From: Panax quinquefolius
Taxonomy: Eukaryota > Streptophyta > Magnoliopsida > Apiales > Araliaceae
Assembly (NCBI GenBank): GCA_020205615.1
Contig: CM035171.1
Span: 3,071,267-3,135,266 of the forward strand
Direction: 5' to 3'
Length of the DNA: 64,000 bases
The position numbers and the translations under genes are program-made. Below are positions 1 to 11,899 of this stretch, piece by piece (positions within the stretch are counted from its first letter, which is position 1; every line of letters begins with the position of its first letter). The notes below the pieces were generated by a model. It searched no databases and had not been told where the DNA came from. It was given only the letters and a program-made list of their open reading frames with translations.

Positions 1-49
1 GCGTTTGTTGTATTTGGTCATAATCGAGGAACCCAAGCGAGGTGATCGC

Positions 50-345
50 GGGTAAAGTATTTATAAATTCTTGCGAAGTTTATACCTTACTTGATCTGGG
101 TCTTTACCATTCATTTATCTCTCTGCATGTGCTCAGCGTTTAAACTTGACTCAGGAGAAATTAGACTTTGACTATCTGTGGAAACTCAGATTAGGAGAAA
201 CTTTCATCACATCCTTTGTTTATAAATCTTGTTTGATTCAAGTTGGCACCATCACCTTACATTGACCTTATCTCTTTAAAGATACTTGCTTTTGATGTGA
301 TTTTAGGGATTGATTGGTTAAGCTTCTCATAATTACCAAAATTGA
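50..345 (+). pseudogene. gypsy aspartic protease remnant (element A)
   Basis: Translates in pieces to INSCEVYTLLDLG followed by HSFIS, matching the retropepsin active-site region where D(S/T)G is usual; here the residue after the Asp is Leu. About 180 bases on, ILGIDWLS matches the conserved ILGMDWL segment at the protease C-terminus. Frame is broken between them. The enzyme would have cleaved the Gag-Pol precursor. Same block recurs at about 11520-11835 (minus), 21020-21330, 28395-28700 and 51180-51520. Confidence 0.65.
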
Positions 346-559
346 TTGTTTTACGTGGTTGTTAGTTTTCATATTCTAACCAACTTTGTTATGCAATTCA
401 AACAACTAAACCATTAAAATCAATCATTATCATATCTAATCATTAAAGCTATTAGTTTATTGAAAAAGCGGATGTCGAGCTTTCTTAGCCCATGTTATGG
501 ATTTGAATAAAGACCGCGTCGAATTTGAATAATATTCTGTTGTTATTGACTTTCTGGCG

Positions 560-1345
560 TATTTCTGAAGAACTTCCGGTCTACCCCGAGCGTGAAGTTG
601 AATTCTTTATTGATCTTGAACTTTGGTACAAGCCCATTTCTAAAACCCATATCGAATGGCTCTATTGAACTTGAGTTAAAGGTCAACTCTGAGGAATTGT
701 TGGACATTGGTTTCATTCGTCTGTACACATCTCCTTGGGGTGCTCTGTTTTTATTTGTAAAGAAGAAAGGCGGGGTATCGACTTTGTATTGACTATCGGG
801 GAATTGAACCATGTCACCATCAAGAATAGGTATCCTCTACCTCGTATTGATGACTTGTTTGACCCGATTCTGAGGGGAGCTGATTCTTTTCAAAATCGAT
901 CTTAGATTACGGATATCATCAATTTGAAGATTAGAGCGAGGATATTCAAAGGCGCCTTGAGAACTTCGGTATGGGCATTATGAATTCTTAGTCGTATCTT
1001 TCGGACTAACTAATGCTCCTGCGACTTTCATGGATATGATGAGCCAAGTATTCAGGAATATTTGGATCGGGTTTGTTGTTGTCTTTATTGATGACATCCT
1101 CATATATTCCAAAAGTCGTGAAGATCATGAGCACCATTTGAAAAATTTGGTACTCGAAAGGCTTCGTGAAAACAAACTATATACCAAATTGAAGAAATCG
1201 AGTTACGGCGAGGAAGTAGCATTTCTTGGGCCGTCAATGTCGAAACATGGAGTATCTGTTGATCGTGAAGATTGAAAGCAATCTGAAGTTGGGAACAACA
1301 AAATCGGTGGTTGAAATACGTAGCTTTTTGGGCTTATTTGGTTAT
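560..1345 (+). pseudogene. gypsy reverse transcriptase remnant (element A)
   Basis: Fragments of a Ty3/gypsy RT in correct order: LDIGFIR with STSPWGAL-like text and VKKKGG near 690-780, then FGLTNAPATFMDMM near 1002-1040, the catalytic motif [11 protein letters not shown] at about 1084-1113 (Asp-Asp codons at 1090-1095), and FLGLFGYYRR in the connection region near 1325-1355. Several frameshifts and a stop after the VKKKGG segment mean it cannot be translated as it stands. It would have copied element RNA into DNA. Confidence 0.8.
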
Positions 1346-1436
1346 TATCGGAGATTAGGTGGAAGGTTTTCTCGAATCGCTACTCCGTTAACTTCGGCTA
1401 ACTTCGGAAGGATCTGAGAATTCGTTTGGGCGAAGA

Positions 1437-1830
1437 ATGAGAAGAGTTTCAAGAAACTTAGAGGAGACTTATTTACACACATTAACAATACCATCTGGTT
1501 CGGATGGATTTGTTATCTCTGACGATCTTGAGGGCAAAGGGTTGGGATGTGTTCTCATGCAGCGTGGGAAAGTCGTAGCTTTGCCTCGCGACAACAAGAG
1601 TATGAGAGGAATTATCCTACTCGTGATCTAGAGTTAGCGGCGATCGTTTTAAGCGCTAAAGATATGGAGCACTTATCTATATGGGGAGAAAGTGGAGATA
1701 TATTGGACCGTAAAAGCCTTAAATATTTCTTCACTCGAAAGAACTTCGACATGCGGCGGCTGATGACGTTGGCTCGAGCTATTGAAGACTACGACCACAC
1801 TATTGATACCATCTGGTAAAAGCGAGCGTG
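1437..1830 (+). pseudogene. gypsy RNase H remnant (element A)
   Basis: Matches the RNase H module that follows gypsy RT: GLGCVLMQ with GKVVA near 1535-1582, ERNYPTRDLELAA near 1598-1640 (Glu/Asp of the catalytic set), DRKSLKYFFTRK near 1707-1743 and ARAIEDYD near 1772-1795. Split over two frames. The same segment on the opposite strand lies at about 10000-10440 in element B. Confidence 0.75.
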
Positions 1831-2067
1831 GTAGGTGGCGCGTTGAGTAGAAGATCATATCTGCGAGGAGCAGTGCGATGATGTCAAGTATCTGCGTAGA
1901 GCCCGACTTTAATAGAAAAGTTAAGGTTGCTTCGAGCCCGCAGGCCGGGAGGTGATCGTATGAAGAAGAAATCTGAAGGAGCTATTAGGGCGAGAATTGA
2001 TGAAGAAGGAATACTTGAGTCCACTCTGAACTTTGTGTTCTAACGACTACGATTTGAAGTCAAGATT

Positions 2068-2800
2068 ATGATGGAGCACACTGATACACCATTTGCAATC
2101 CATCACGGAAATACTAAAATGTATCGTGATCTTGACATACATTTGGTGGAACAATATGAAGAGAGAGATTGCAAAGTTTATCTCGATGTGTTTAACTTGT
2201 CAGCGTGTAAAGGCGGACATCTAGTACCTAAGGTCCGTTGCAACCACTTGAGATTAGAAATGGAAGTGGGAACACATTACCATGGATTTAGTTCTGGGTC
2301 TTCCCTACGGTTTCTCGGGCATCAATCTTTATTTGGGTTATTGTTGATAGATTAACCAAATCGCTCATTTCTTGCCGTCACGGAGACTTATTCCTTGAGC
2401 GTCTTGCTTTAGTATGTGCGTGAATGAGATTGTGAGGTTGCATGGCATGCTATCCATAGTTTAGGATCGTGACCCAAGATTCAGCCAGAAGATTTTGGGT
2501 TAGCTTGCAAAAAAGCTATGAGCGCGGATTCTGATTTAGTTGAGCGTACCATCCTCGAAGCGGACGAACAATCGAAGGACTATTCAAACTCTTGAAGATT
2601 TATTAAGACTACGTGTCCTAGACTTCAAAGAGGCGGTTGGGATAAGTATTTACCATTGGTGGAATTCTCTACTGACAACGAGTTATCGAGCGAGTATAGG
2701 TGTGGCTCCATTTGAAGCATTATATGGGCCGAAAATGTAAGCTCTCCGATATGTTGGGATGAGGTGGGTGAAACAACATTGTTGGGACAGGAGTTAATAC
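2068..2800 (+). pseudogene. gypsy integrase remnant (element A)
   Basis: Contains the zinc-binding region (MYRDL then VYLDVFNLSAC near 2118-2210), the central core including a DRDPRF-like segment near 2465-2485, an ERTIQTLEDLLRL-like run near 2541-2610, and WNSLLTTSYRASIGVAPFEALYGPKM at 2660-2738 in two pieces. Frameshifted several times. It would have inserted element DNA into the host chromosome. The best parallel copy is at 8950-9740 on the minus strand. Confidence 0.75.
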
Positions 2801-2879
2801 GTGTATGACTACTGAAAAGATCGAATGATTAACAGCGTATACAAAGCGGCACAAGATCGACAAAAAAGAGTTATCGGGA

Positions 2880-3362
2880 TCTTCATCGAAAGGGCGTGGA
2901 ATTTAGTGTAGGGGATCATGTATTGTTGCGAGTTGCTCCGTGGAAGGGAGTTACAAGATTTGGGAAGAGAAAAGCTCGATCCACGATTTATTGGTCCATT
3001 TCAAATTCTTGGCCAAGTAGGAAATGTAGCTATAGACTTCGCGTTACCTCAAAGTATGTCTAAATGTTCATAATGTGTTTCACATATACGTACTTAATAA
3101 ATATGTGAAAGACAGAACCACGTTATAGAGTTAGAACCGGACGAGATAGTAGAAGACTTAGCGTATGAGGAGGTACTGTCGAGATCTTGGATAGGAAGGA
3201 GCATGTCCTACTGTATGAAAATTCATACCACAAGTTAAAGTTTTGTGGAGGAATCATGCTATAGAGGAAATGACACAGGAATTGGAAGCGGAAATGAAGC
3301 GAGGTATCCTCACCTTTTGAAACACACCGAGTGCGTCGTCGATTTAGAGGCCGAAATTTCAT
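2880..3362 (+). pseudogene. integrase C-terminus and chromodomain-like tail (element A)
   Basis: The GDHVLLRVAPWKGVTRFGKR segment (2917-2975) is the conserved post-core motif of chromovirus integrases. It is followed by IVEDL...EILDRKEHVL and then VKVLWRNH-type text (3140-3260), the region that becomes a chromodomain in Del/Tekay elements. The reading frame is broken. Chromodomains of this type are thought to steer integration to heterochromatin, in keeping with the nested insertions here (inference). Confidence 0.65.
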
Positions 3363-3374
3363 AAGGAGGGAGGT
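3363..3374 (+). other. polypurine tract of element A
   Basis: AAGGAGGGAGGT directly before the LTR start TGTAAGACC at 3375. It is the plus-strand primer site used in reverse transcription. Equivalent tracts lie at 22721-22732, 31492-31502 and 53957-53968, and in reverse at 8416-8430, 15945-15956 and 47546-47560. Confidence 0.8.
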
Positions 3375-4723
3375 TGTAAGACCCCGAACTTATTATTAAT
3401 GAAATTTAATTTTCTCTATTTATTATTTTGAAATAGTAAGGGTTGATTTGATTAATGTGGATAGTTAAAGGGTAAAATCTGTAAATATTTCAAAATAATG
3501 AAGTGGTTATAAAATATTCATTGTTGTCGGGGAATATTAGTTTGGTGGTGGAATATTAAATGCTGTCGGGAATATTAAATGCGACGGTAGCGACCATGTG
3601 TGGGCCCATGCTGAGCGATTGGATGAAGAAAGCGACAAATATAAGTTGTTTAAAAATAGCAGGCGTAGTTATTCACCATTAATCTTTGTTAAAATACTCG
3701 GTGGTTAAAACACGTCTGGCGTTGCACCGATGCTTTGCGGTATTGCACAATTATTGATTCTTACGTGAAGGCCTTTACTCGATAATGGTTACGATAATTC
3801 TTTATTCGATATTTTATTGATTTAATAATTATTTGCGTTGATATTTTATATTCTTTGTTGTTTGATAATTGTCATTACGGTATTTTTTTCATTATCGAAG
3901 CAATAATTCATATATTATCTGAATAATATTATTAGATAACATTATTGGCGATGTCTAGAAAGTTACATCTGAGGAGAGGTTTGGTCACTTTAATTGCGGC
4001 GCGATGAGAGAAATTCTTATTGGAAAGCCCCTGCTCTCACAGGAAGCGCACAGTTGTCGATATTGTGATTACATAATATTATTTGTGAATAATTAATTAT
4101 TGATTCATATGATGAGAAAATATTGATTTTATGTGGATATAGATGGAAAAATTTTTAATGTGACAATTGTTGAAAATTGAAATTTTATCTTTTACGATAA
4201 AATAATTCATTTAAATATATTATTATATTTTAATAATATAATAATGGTGATATTTTACAACGAATGTGGATATATATGAGTATCTGAGGAGGAAGAGTAT
4301 TTTTGTTTACAATAAATGTTTAAAACATGTTAAACATGTTGGTGGACCCCATTTATTATTTGAAATTTGATTATAGCTTTATAAAATCGTCCGTTTGTGG
4401 ATTTGGTCAATTTCTGTTTGGAATTTGGAAAAACTTTCTTACTGCAAAGTTGTAGAGAATTGAATTTCCTATAAAAACTCATGAGATTCGAATTTTCTGA
4501 TGAAAGGGCTATTTATTATGAATTATTGAAGTTAGAAAGCTCAAAATAATTGATTTTGGAAGTTTAAAATTTTTTTATTAGAAAAACGTTTTTTGTTTTT
4601 TTAGTCTTGCATGTGCGTATGTTTGATGGCTGAAATCAGATTCTAAAAAGTGGGCGTAGGAAATTTATATAATTATATTATTATTTTATTAAATTTTACT
4701 GCTTTTGGTGTTCTAGCGTTTTC

Positions 4724-4732
4724 TATAAATAG
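4724..4732 (+). promoter_or_regulatory. TATA box in Fam1 LTR (A)
   Basis: TATAAATAG, with leader sequence and a CT-rich run (4770-4790) downstream, placed as expected for the U3/R border. The same site is found in the other Fam1 LTRs. Confidence 0.6.
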
Positions 4733-5439
4733 GGTCTTTGGTTAGAATTGAAAATCACACGAGAAGCTGAGTTTCTCTCTCTCTATATTATCGGCGTATT
4801 CTTGTGAGTATTTTGAGTATACTTTGAGTATTGTTAGGCGGTGCAAGTTCCTCATCATGCTTTATGTCAGGTGTTCAATTTAGAAATCTTAATCTTTGAG
4901 AGGTAAGGGATATTATTTTTTCTCGAATGATATTATTTCTTGATATCATTATCTTTGAAATATTGATTGAAACTTTTATCAAATTTGGAACTTTTTCATG
5001 TCGGGATTCTTATTCATTTCTTATTCACGAGTTCTTATTCACGAGTTCTTATTATTTCTTATTCACGATTCTTATTCTTAAATTCTATTAAATAAGAAGC
5101 GTGAAGATGTTTTTGTGGAATTTCTATCTTTTGGTGTAGAGTTCTTATTCACGTGTCGGCCTTTATTCACGTATCTGACCTTTATTCACGTATCTGACCT
5201 TATTCATAGAAAAATAAAATTTCTTCTTTTAAGTCCAAAATATATATAATACGGATCTTAGCTTTGATTGTATCCGTGTTTTGATCATTCTTGAATTTTA
5301 CACCTTATGATTATTTTTGAGGTATTTTTGAACATGGATAAAACAAAGTCTGAATCCTTAATCCTTAATCCTTGTCATTTTGTTTCCTTTGGATTCGTTT
5401 CTTTAAAATTTTTTCATCATCCTCGATGCTTAAATGATG

Positions 5440-5650
5440 ATATTATTGAATATCTTTGGCTGTGGTGCGAAGATGAATGATTTCTGAAGAATATCTTTGG
5501 CACAATAGTAGTGAACAAATATTATGATGAGCAGTGTTTAAATGAACATGACAGGTGATGAATATCTTTTTGGCTTTAGTGCAGAAGATGAGCAGTGTTG
5601 AGATATGAATGGTTGATGAATATCTTTGGCTTTGGTGCAAAGATGAATAT
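5440..5650 (+). repeat. hairpin repeat cluster in Fam1 LTR (A)
   Basis: Four imperfect copies of a unit with stem ATCTTTG, loop of about 9-11 bases (GGC...TAGTG core) and closing stem CAAAGAT or CGAAGAT. The first is 5452-5458 pairing with 5468-5474. Spacers contain GAGCAGTGTT and GAACATGA words. The cluster lies downstream of the TATA box, so it would be transcribed into the element's RNA leader. Confidence 0.7.
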
Positions 5651-5931
5651 TTGATTTGAGATATATTGATTGATTTACGAGGATAAAAGATGAGCGATGA
5701 ACTTTTAAATTCAATCATAGAAGATAGTAGTTTGTTCTCTACTTAACTCTTCATTCATTATTTATTATTTGCGAATATTGATTTAAAATTTATTACTTAT
5801 TACTCTGTTGAAGAATAAATCCTTGATTTGTTGTATATTATCTTAGTCGTGGAACATTCTTTCTTGGGCTAGTTGAGCTCATTTCCTTTTTGTTCCATTT
5901 TTCTATATTCTGGAGGCGAGAATGAATGGAT

Positions 5932-8415
5932 AAAATGAATATTATGACTAAGATAATATCTGACAAATTATCGTTAGTCTTGATGAGGGAAAAATCTAAT
6001 AGAATCTGATAGACAACAAATTTTAAATCAATATTATTATTGTTGAAATAATAATTCATTAGAAGAGTTAAGTAGAAATGAAATCTACTATCTTAATGTA
6101 TGAATTTAAAAAGTTCATCGTCTATCTTTTATCCTGTAACATCAATCGATATATATCTGGAATCAAATATTCATCTTTGCGCTACTGAGGCGAAGATATT
6201 CATCGATCAATCATTTCATCTGAGCAATATTCATCGATTCATCTTTCATTTAAAGGGCCTTCAGATATTCAAACGTAAATCTTCATCTTTCATCTTTGCT
6301 TTTCTGAGCCGAAGATATTCTTGAAATCATTCATCTTTTTGCCTCTGGGCGAAGATATTCAATAATATCATCATTTAAGGTAGGGATGATGAAAAATATT
6401 TTTAAAAGCGAATCCGTTGAAACAAAATGACAAGGATTAAGGATTAAGGATTAATACTTTTGTTTTATCCATGTCCAAAATACCTCAAAAATAATCATAG
6501 TGGTGTAAAATTGAGAATGATCAAAACATGGATCTGATCAAGCTAGTATCCGAAATAGATATTTTGGACGAAAAGAAAAATTTTATTTTTAGATGAATAG
6601 TCTTGAGTATCGTGAATAGTCTTTGTATCGTGAATAGTCTTGTATCGTGAATAGTAACTCAAGACACCAAAAGATAGAAATTCCACAAAAAACATCTTCC
6701 GCTTCATGAATAGTACTCGTGAATAGTAACTTCGTGAATAGTAACTCATGAATAGTAACTATGAATAGTAACTAAAATAGTAACTTCATGAATAAGTAAC
6801 CCGAGCATGAAAAAGTTCAAATTTGATAAAAACTTCGGATCGATATTTCGGTATAATGATATTGAAGAAATAATATCATTTGAAAAAAAATAATATCCAC
6901 TTACCTCGAAAGATTCGTACTTACAGGAAAGAATCTGAGGATAATAGTCTTTGAAGGAAACTTGCACTGATATATGATACTCAAAGTATACTCAAAATAC
7001 TCACAAAATAATCATTCGATAATATAGAGAGAAAACTTGATTTTACGGTGTGATTTTCAATTAACTAAGCACCTATTTATAGGAAAATGCTTAGAACACA
7101 AGCGAAAAATTTAATAAATTAATAATATATATATTATAAATTTCTCCCATGCCTAGAATCTGATTTCAATTCATTAAACACATGTACATTCTATTTAAAT
7201 AAATTCAAAAAATGTTTTTCTAATTTAAATATTTTAAACTTCAAAAATCAATTATTTGAACTTGAACTTCAATAATTCATAATAAATAGCCCCTTTCATC
7301 GAAAAATTGAATCTCTTGAGTTTTTATAGGAAATTCAATTCTCTACAACTTTGCGAAAGAAAGTTTTCCAAATTCAAATAGAAATTGGCCAAAAAATCCT
7401 GAAGCAGACGATTTTACAATGGTATAATCAAATTTCGATCGATAAATGGGGTCCATGCAGCATATTTAACATGTTTTAAACATTTATTGCAACAAAAATA
7501 CTCTTCCTCCTCGTATACTCATATATCCCACATTAGTTGTAAAAATATCACCATTATTATATTATTAAAATATAATAATATATTTAAATAAATTATTTTA
7601 TCGAGAAAAAGATAAAATTTCAATTTTCAACAATTGTCACATTAAAATTTTTTCTCCATCTATATCCACATAAAATCAATATTTTCCTCATCATATGAAT
7701 CAATAATTAATTATTCACAAATAATATTACGAGAATCCTGATATTGTGACGGTAGTTCAGGGAAAGAGGGCTTTCGATAAAATTTCTCCTTCTTGGCGCG
7801 CAATTAGGTGACCAAACCTCTCCTTGAGGCGAACTTTCTAGACATTGCCAATAATGTTATCTAATAATATTATTCGGATAATATGAATTATTGCTTCGAT
7901 AATGAAAAAATCTTGTGTAATGACAATTATTGAAACAACGATATATAAAATATCAATGACAATTATTAAATCGATAAAATCTATTGAGCGATAATTCTGT
8001 AACCAACCATATTGAGTAGTGCCTTCTTACGTAAGAATCGATAATTGGTGCGATCTGGTATCTTCTTTCTTGTGTTTTAACCAATTAGTATTTTTTAACG
8101 ATATTCAGCGGTAACAACTGTTCTGTTATTATTTTAAAACAACTTATATTTGTCGTTTTCTTCATCGATCGCTTTTCCGTTATGGGGCCCACACATGGTT
8201 GCTTGTGGTCGTACGAATATTCCCAAGCGATCTGAATATTCCACGACGAAGCGAATATTCCCAAACTGATGATGAATATTTTATAACCACTTGCTTATTT
8301 TGAAATATTTGCGTATTTTACCCTAACTATCCACATTAATCAAATCAACCCTTACTATTTCAAAATAATAAATAGAGAAAATTAAATTTCATTAATAATA
8401 AGTTGGGGTCTTCTG
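5932..8415 (-). repeat. 3' LTR of element B, truncated at the palindrome centre
   Basis: Reads on the minus strand from 8415 to about 5932. The minisatellite of GTGAATAGTAACT units is at 6590-6790 and hairpin repeats at about 6150-6370. Compared with 13193-15944 it lacks the terminal part of U5 (about 350 bases). Inverse partner of 3375-5930. Confidence 0.8.
7073..7081 (-). promoter_or_regulatory. TATA box in B 3' LTR
   Basis: CTATTTATA on the plus strand (TATAAATAG on the minus), same position relative to the CT-rich leader as in other Fam1 LTRs. Confidence 0.5.
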
Positions 8416-8429
8416 ACCTCCCTCATTAT

Positions 8430-8950
8430 GAAATTTAGTCCTCGAAATTGGCGTACGTACTGGTGTTTGAAAAGGTGAGGATACCTCGCTTTCATTTCCG
8501 TTTCAATTCCCGGTCATTTCCTCTATAGCATGATTCCTCCACAAAACTTTAACTTGTGGTATGACCTTTCTTGGCGTAGGGACATGCTCCTTCTATCCAA
8601 GATCTTGGCGGGTACCTCCTCATCGTTAAGTCTTGGCTATCTCGTCAGGTTCTAACTTCGATAGCGTGGTTGGGTCTTTCACATATTTACGAAATGCGGA
8701 TATGTGAAACACATTATGAACACGAGACATACTTGGAGATGCTTGTAGTCATAGGCTACATTTCTACTCGGTCGAGAATTTGAAATGGACCCGATAAATG
8801 GTGGATTGAGCTTCCTCTCTTCCCAAATCTTGTAACTCCTTCCATGGAGCAACTTCATGACAATACATGATCCCCCATTAAATTCCACGTCCTTTCGATG
8901 AAGATCCGCATAACTCTTTTGTCGATCTTGTCTTGGTTTGTATCGTTGTC
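8430..8950 (-). pseudogene. integrase C-terminus and chromodomain-like tail (B)
   Basis: Minus-strand counterpart of 2880-3362. Frames show GRSYKIWEERKLNPPFIG-type text and RQDRQKSYADLHRKDVEF just upstream, the conserved linker after the integrase core of chromoviruses. Polypurine tract complement follows at 8416-8430. Confidence 0.65.
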
Positions 8951-9740
8951 GAATCATTTGGATCTTTTAGGTGTCATACATACGTCTTAAACTTCGGGTC
9001 CCAACAATGTTGCTTCACCCACCTCGTCCCAACATATTGGAAGCGACACTTTAAATCCATATAATGCTTGAAATGGAGCCACACTATACTTGCACGATAA
9101 GCTGTTGTTGTAGGAGAATTCCACCGATGGTAAATACTTATCCCAACTACCCTTGAAGTCTGGACCACGAGTCTTAATAAATCTTGAAGTTTGAATAGTC
9201 CTCTCGATTGTCCGTCCGTTTGGGGATGGTATCTTAGAACTAAATCGTAAATCCGTGCCCATAGCTTTTTGCAAGCTAACCCAAAATCTTGAAGTGAATC
9301 TTGGGTCACGATCAAAACTATGGATCTGAGGCATGCCGTACAACCTCACAATCTCATTCACGTCATACTAGCAAGAGCGTTCGAGGAATAAGTCTCCGTG
9401 TCGGCAAAAATGAAGCGGACTTGGTTAATCTATCAACAATAACCCAAATAGCATTGATGCCTTGAGAAGCCGTAGGAAGACCCGTGAAATCCATGGTAAT
9501 GTGTTCCCACTTCCATTTGAATCTCAAGTGGTTCAGACGGACCCTTTGGTACTAGGACCCTTAGAGTACTAAACTTTGCAATCTCTCTCTTCCTTGTTCC
9601 ACCGTTATGTCGAAGATCACAAGTTAAACACAGGATGAGATAAACTTTTGCAATCTCTCTCTTCTTATTGTTCCACCAAAAGTATGTATGACTCGAAGAT
9701 CACGATACATTTAGTACTTCTTCAGGATGGATTACAAATG
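8950..9740 (-). pseudogene. gypsy integrase remnant (B)
   Basis: Two overlapping frames (9361-8987 and 9315-8974) hold a clear integrase core: MNEIVRLYGMPQ, then DRDPRFTSRFWVSLQKAMGT with a catalytic Asp, then ERTIQ, then WDKYLPSVEFSYNNS, VAPFQALYG and ICWDEVGEATLLGPE. The 'YHPQTDGQS' part falls in the second frame, showing a frameshift between them. The zinc-binding N-terminal part lies in 9500-9740. Confidence 0.8.
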
Positions 9741-9999
9741 GTGTATTGTGTGCCTCCATCGTAATCTTGTACTTGAATCGTAGTCGTTAGGAACCTGAAA
9801 ATCAGAGTGGACTCAAAGTATTCCTTCTTCATCAATTCTAAGCTTAGGAATAGCTCCTTCTTGTACTTTCTTCTTCATACGCATCGACTCAAGATTGGTT
9901 GGTGGCTTGAGCGACCTTAACTTTTTCTATTAAAGTTGGCTCTGTCGTATACTTGACATCATCGCTTTTCGTTCTGCATATGATCTTCTACTTTCAGCG

Positions 10000-10440
10000 T
10001 CGGCTACCGTTAACTTTTCGGGATGGTATTGAATAGTGTGGTATTAGTCTTTCAATAGCTCGAACCAGCGTCATTTGCCATGTGTTGAGTTCTTTTTGAG
10101 TGAAGAAATATTTAAGGCTTTTATGGTGCGAATATATCTCCACTTTCTCCCCATATAGATAGTGCCTCCGTATCTTTAAGCGCGAAACTTGTTGCTTTGA
10201 CTGACTCTAGATCATGAGTAGGATAATTCCTCTCATACTCTTTAAGTTGTCATGAGGCATAGGCTATGACTTTCCCGTTGCGTGAGAACACATCCTAACC
10301 CTTTGCACGAAGCATCGGCGTAGATAACAAATCCATCAAGAACGGGATGGTATTGTTAGAGCAGTCTTAAAATAAGTCTCCTCTTAAGCTCTTGGAAACT
10401 TTTCTCGCATTCTTCGCTCCAAGCAAATTTTGTATCCTTA
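10000..10440 (-). pseudogene. gypsy RNase H remnant (B)
   Basis: Minus-strand copy of the 1437-1830 module, recognised from the shared nucleotide sequence (KSLKYFFTQKEL-type region at about 10080-10130, and the segment around 10220-10290). Broken frames. Confidence 0.65.
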
Positions 10441-10499
10441 AGAGTTAAATTTGAGTTAATGGAGTAGCGATTAGAAAAAACCCTTCCACGAATCTCAGA

Positions 10500-11290
10500 T
10501 AATAACCATTAAAGCCCAAAAAGCTACGTACTTGATCCATGAGCTTGGGTTGCTCCCACTTTGTATTGCTTCAATCTTGGCGGATCAGCGGATACTCCAT
10601 GTTTGACACCACGTGCCCGAGAATGCTACTTCCTCGAGCGAAACTTCGCATTTCTTTAATTTGGCATATAGTTTGTTTTCACGAAGCCTTTGGAGTACCG
10701 ACTTCAAATGGTGCTCATGATCTTCCGACTTTTGGAATATATAAGGATGTCATCAATAAAAACAACAACAAAGCGATCGAAATATTCCTTGAATACTCGG
10801 TTCATCATATCCATGAAAGCGCGGGAGCATTATTAGTCGATCAGAAAGACATGACTAAAATTCATAATGCCCGTCTGGGGTTTTAAAGGCGGTCTTTGGA
10901 ATATCCTCGATTCTAATCTTGGTGATGATATCGAGCGAAGATCGATTTTTGAAAAGAATTGTGCCCTTACAGTGGTCAAACAAGTCATCAATCTGAGGTG
11001 AGGATACTATTCTTGATGGTGACATGGTTCGATTCTCGATAGTCAATCTGAAATCGCATACTCCGTCTTTCTTCTTTCTGAATAAAGCAGGAGCACCCCG
11101 AGGAGATGTCTTAGGGCGAGATGAAGCCGATGTCCAACAATTCACTGTGGTTGGACCTTTAACTCTGAAGTTCAATAGGAGCCATTCGATATGGGGTTTT
11201 AGAAATGGGCTTTGTACGGGTTCAAGATCAATAAAAATTGAACTTCACGTTACGGGGTGTAGGCAAGGAAGTTCTTGAAATCGTCGGAAA
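10500..11290 (-). pseudogene. gypsy reverse transcriptase remnant (B)
   Basis: The catalytic [13 protein letters not shown] lies on the minus strand near 10735-10775. Upstream (11175-10855) one frame reads APALFRKKKDGVCDFRLTIENRTMSPSR, IDDLFDHCKGTILFK and IEDIPKTAFKTPDGHYEF in pieces, the N-terminal half of gypsy RT. FGYYL-type connection text lies near 10500-10530. Frameshifted. Confidence 0.8.
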
Positions 11291-11519
11291 AGTCGATATG
11301 AACGGGAATATTATTCAAATTTGGCGTGTCTTTATTCAAATCCATAACATGGGCTAAGAAAGCTTGACATCCGTTTTTTAATAAGCGAATAGCTTTATGA
11401 TTAGATATGATGGTGATTGATTTTAATGGTTTAGTTGCTTGAATTAAATACTGACGGGTTGGTTAGGAATATGAAAACTATGACCTTACGAAAAAATCAA
11501 TTTTGGCATGATGAGTAGT

Positions 11520-11835
11520 TAACCAATCAATCCTAAAATCACATCAAAAGCAAGTATCTTTAAAGAGATAAGGTCAACGGTGTAAGGTGATGGTGCCAAC
11601 TTGAATCAAACAAGATTTATAAGCGATGGATGTGATGAAAGTTTCTCTAGCGGAGTTTCCACGAGATAGGTCAAAGTCTAATTTCTCGGTCGAGTTTAAG
11701 CGTTGAGCACATGCGGGAGAGATAAATGAATGGGTATGCCGGTATCAGTAAGGTATAAACTTAGCAGAATTTATAAATAAACTTACCGTGATCACCTCGT
11801 TTGGGTTCTCGCATTATGACCGATCCTGACAAACG
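11520..11835 (-). pseudogene. gypsy aspartic protease remnant (B)
   Basis: Inverse of 1-345. HSFIS and CAQRLN-type text lies near 11680-11745 and an ILGLIG-like C-terminal segment near 11530. Active-site region corrupted. Lies between the gag zinc knuckle and RT, as usual. Confidence 0.55.
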
Positions 11836-11899
11836 CTCTTCCGGAATCGTTGACTTTGACTTTTACGGAACGATCTTTTGAGTCACCGTCCCATTGAAC

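Larger units (their letters stand above)
1..5930 (+). mobile_element. Element A: partial Fam1 Ty3/gypsy retrotransposon
   Basis: Plus-strand, left-truncated by the window edge. In order it holds protease, reverse transcriptase, RNase H, integrase and chromodomain-like remnants (to 3362), a polypurine tract, and a 3' LTR cut short near 5930. Pol order and the integrase tail are those of Del/Tekay-type chromoviruses (family knowledge). All frames are broken by stops and frameshifts. Its right end abuts the inverted element B, so 1-5930 mirrors about 5932-11837. Base 1 corresponds to about 11837 in B. Confidence 0.85.
3375..5930 (+). repeat. 3' LTR of element A, 3'-truncated (Fam1)
   Basis: Starts TGTAAGACC right after the polypurine tract. 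It contains a TATA box (4724), a pyrimidine-rich leader near 4770, a minisatellite built on TTACTATTCACGAG-like units (about 5010-5210), and hairpin repeats (5440-5650). Compared with the 2.7-kb LTR at 16944-19645 it lacks roughly the last 240 bases; the match stops after GGAGGCGAGAATG near 5923, where the inverted LTR of element B begins. Confidence 0.8.
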
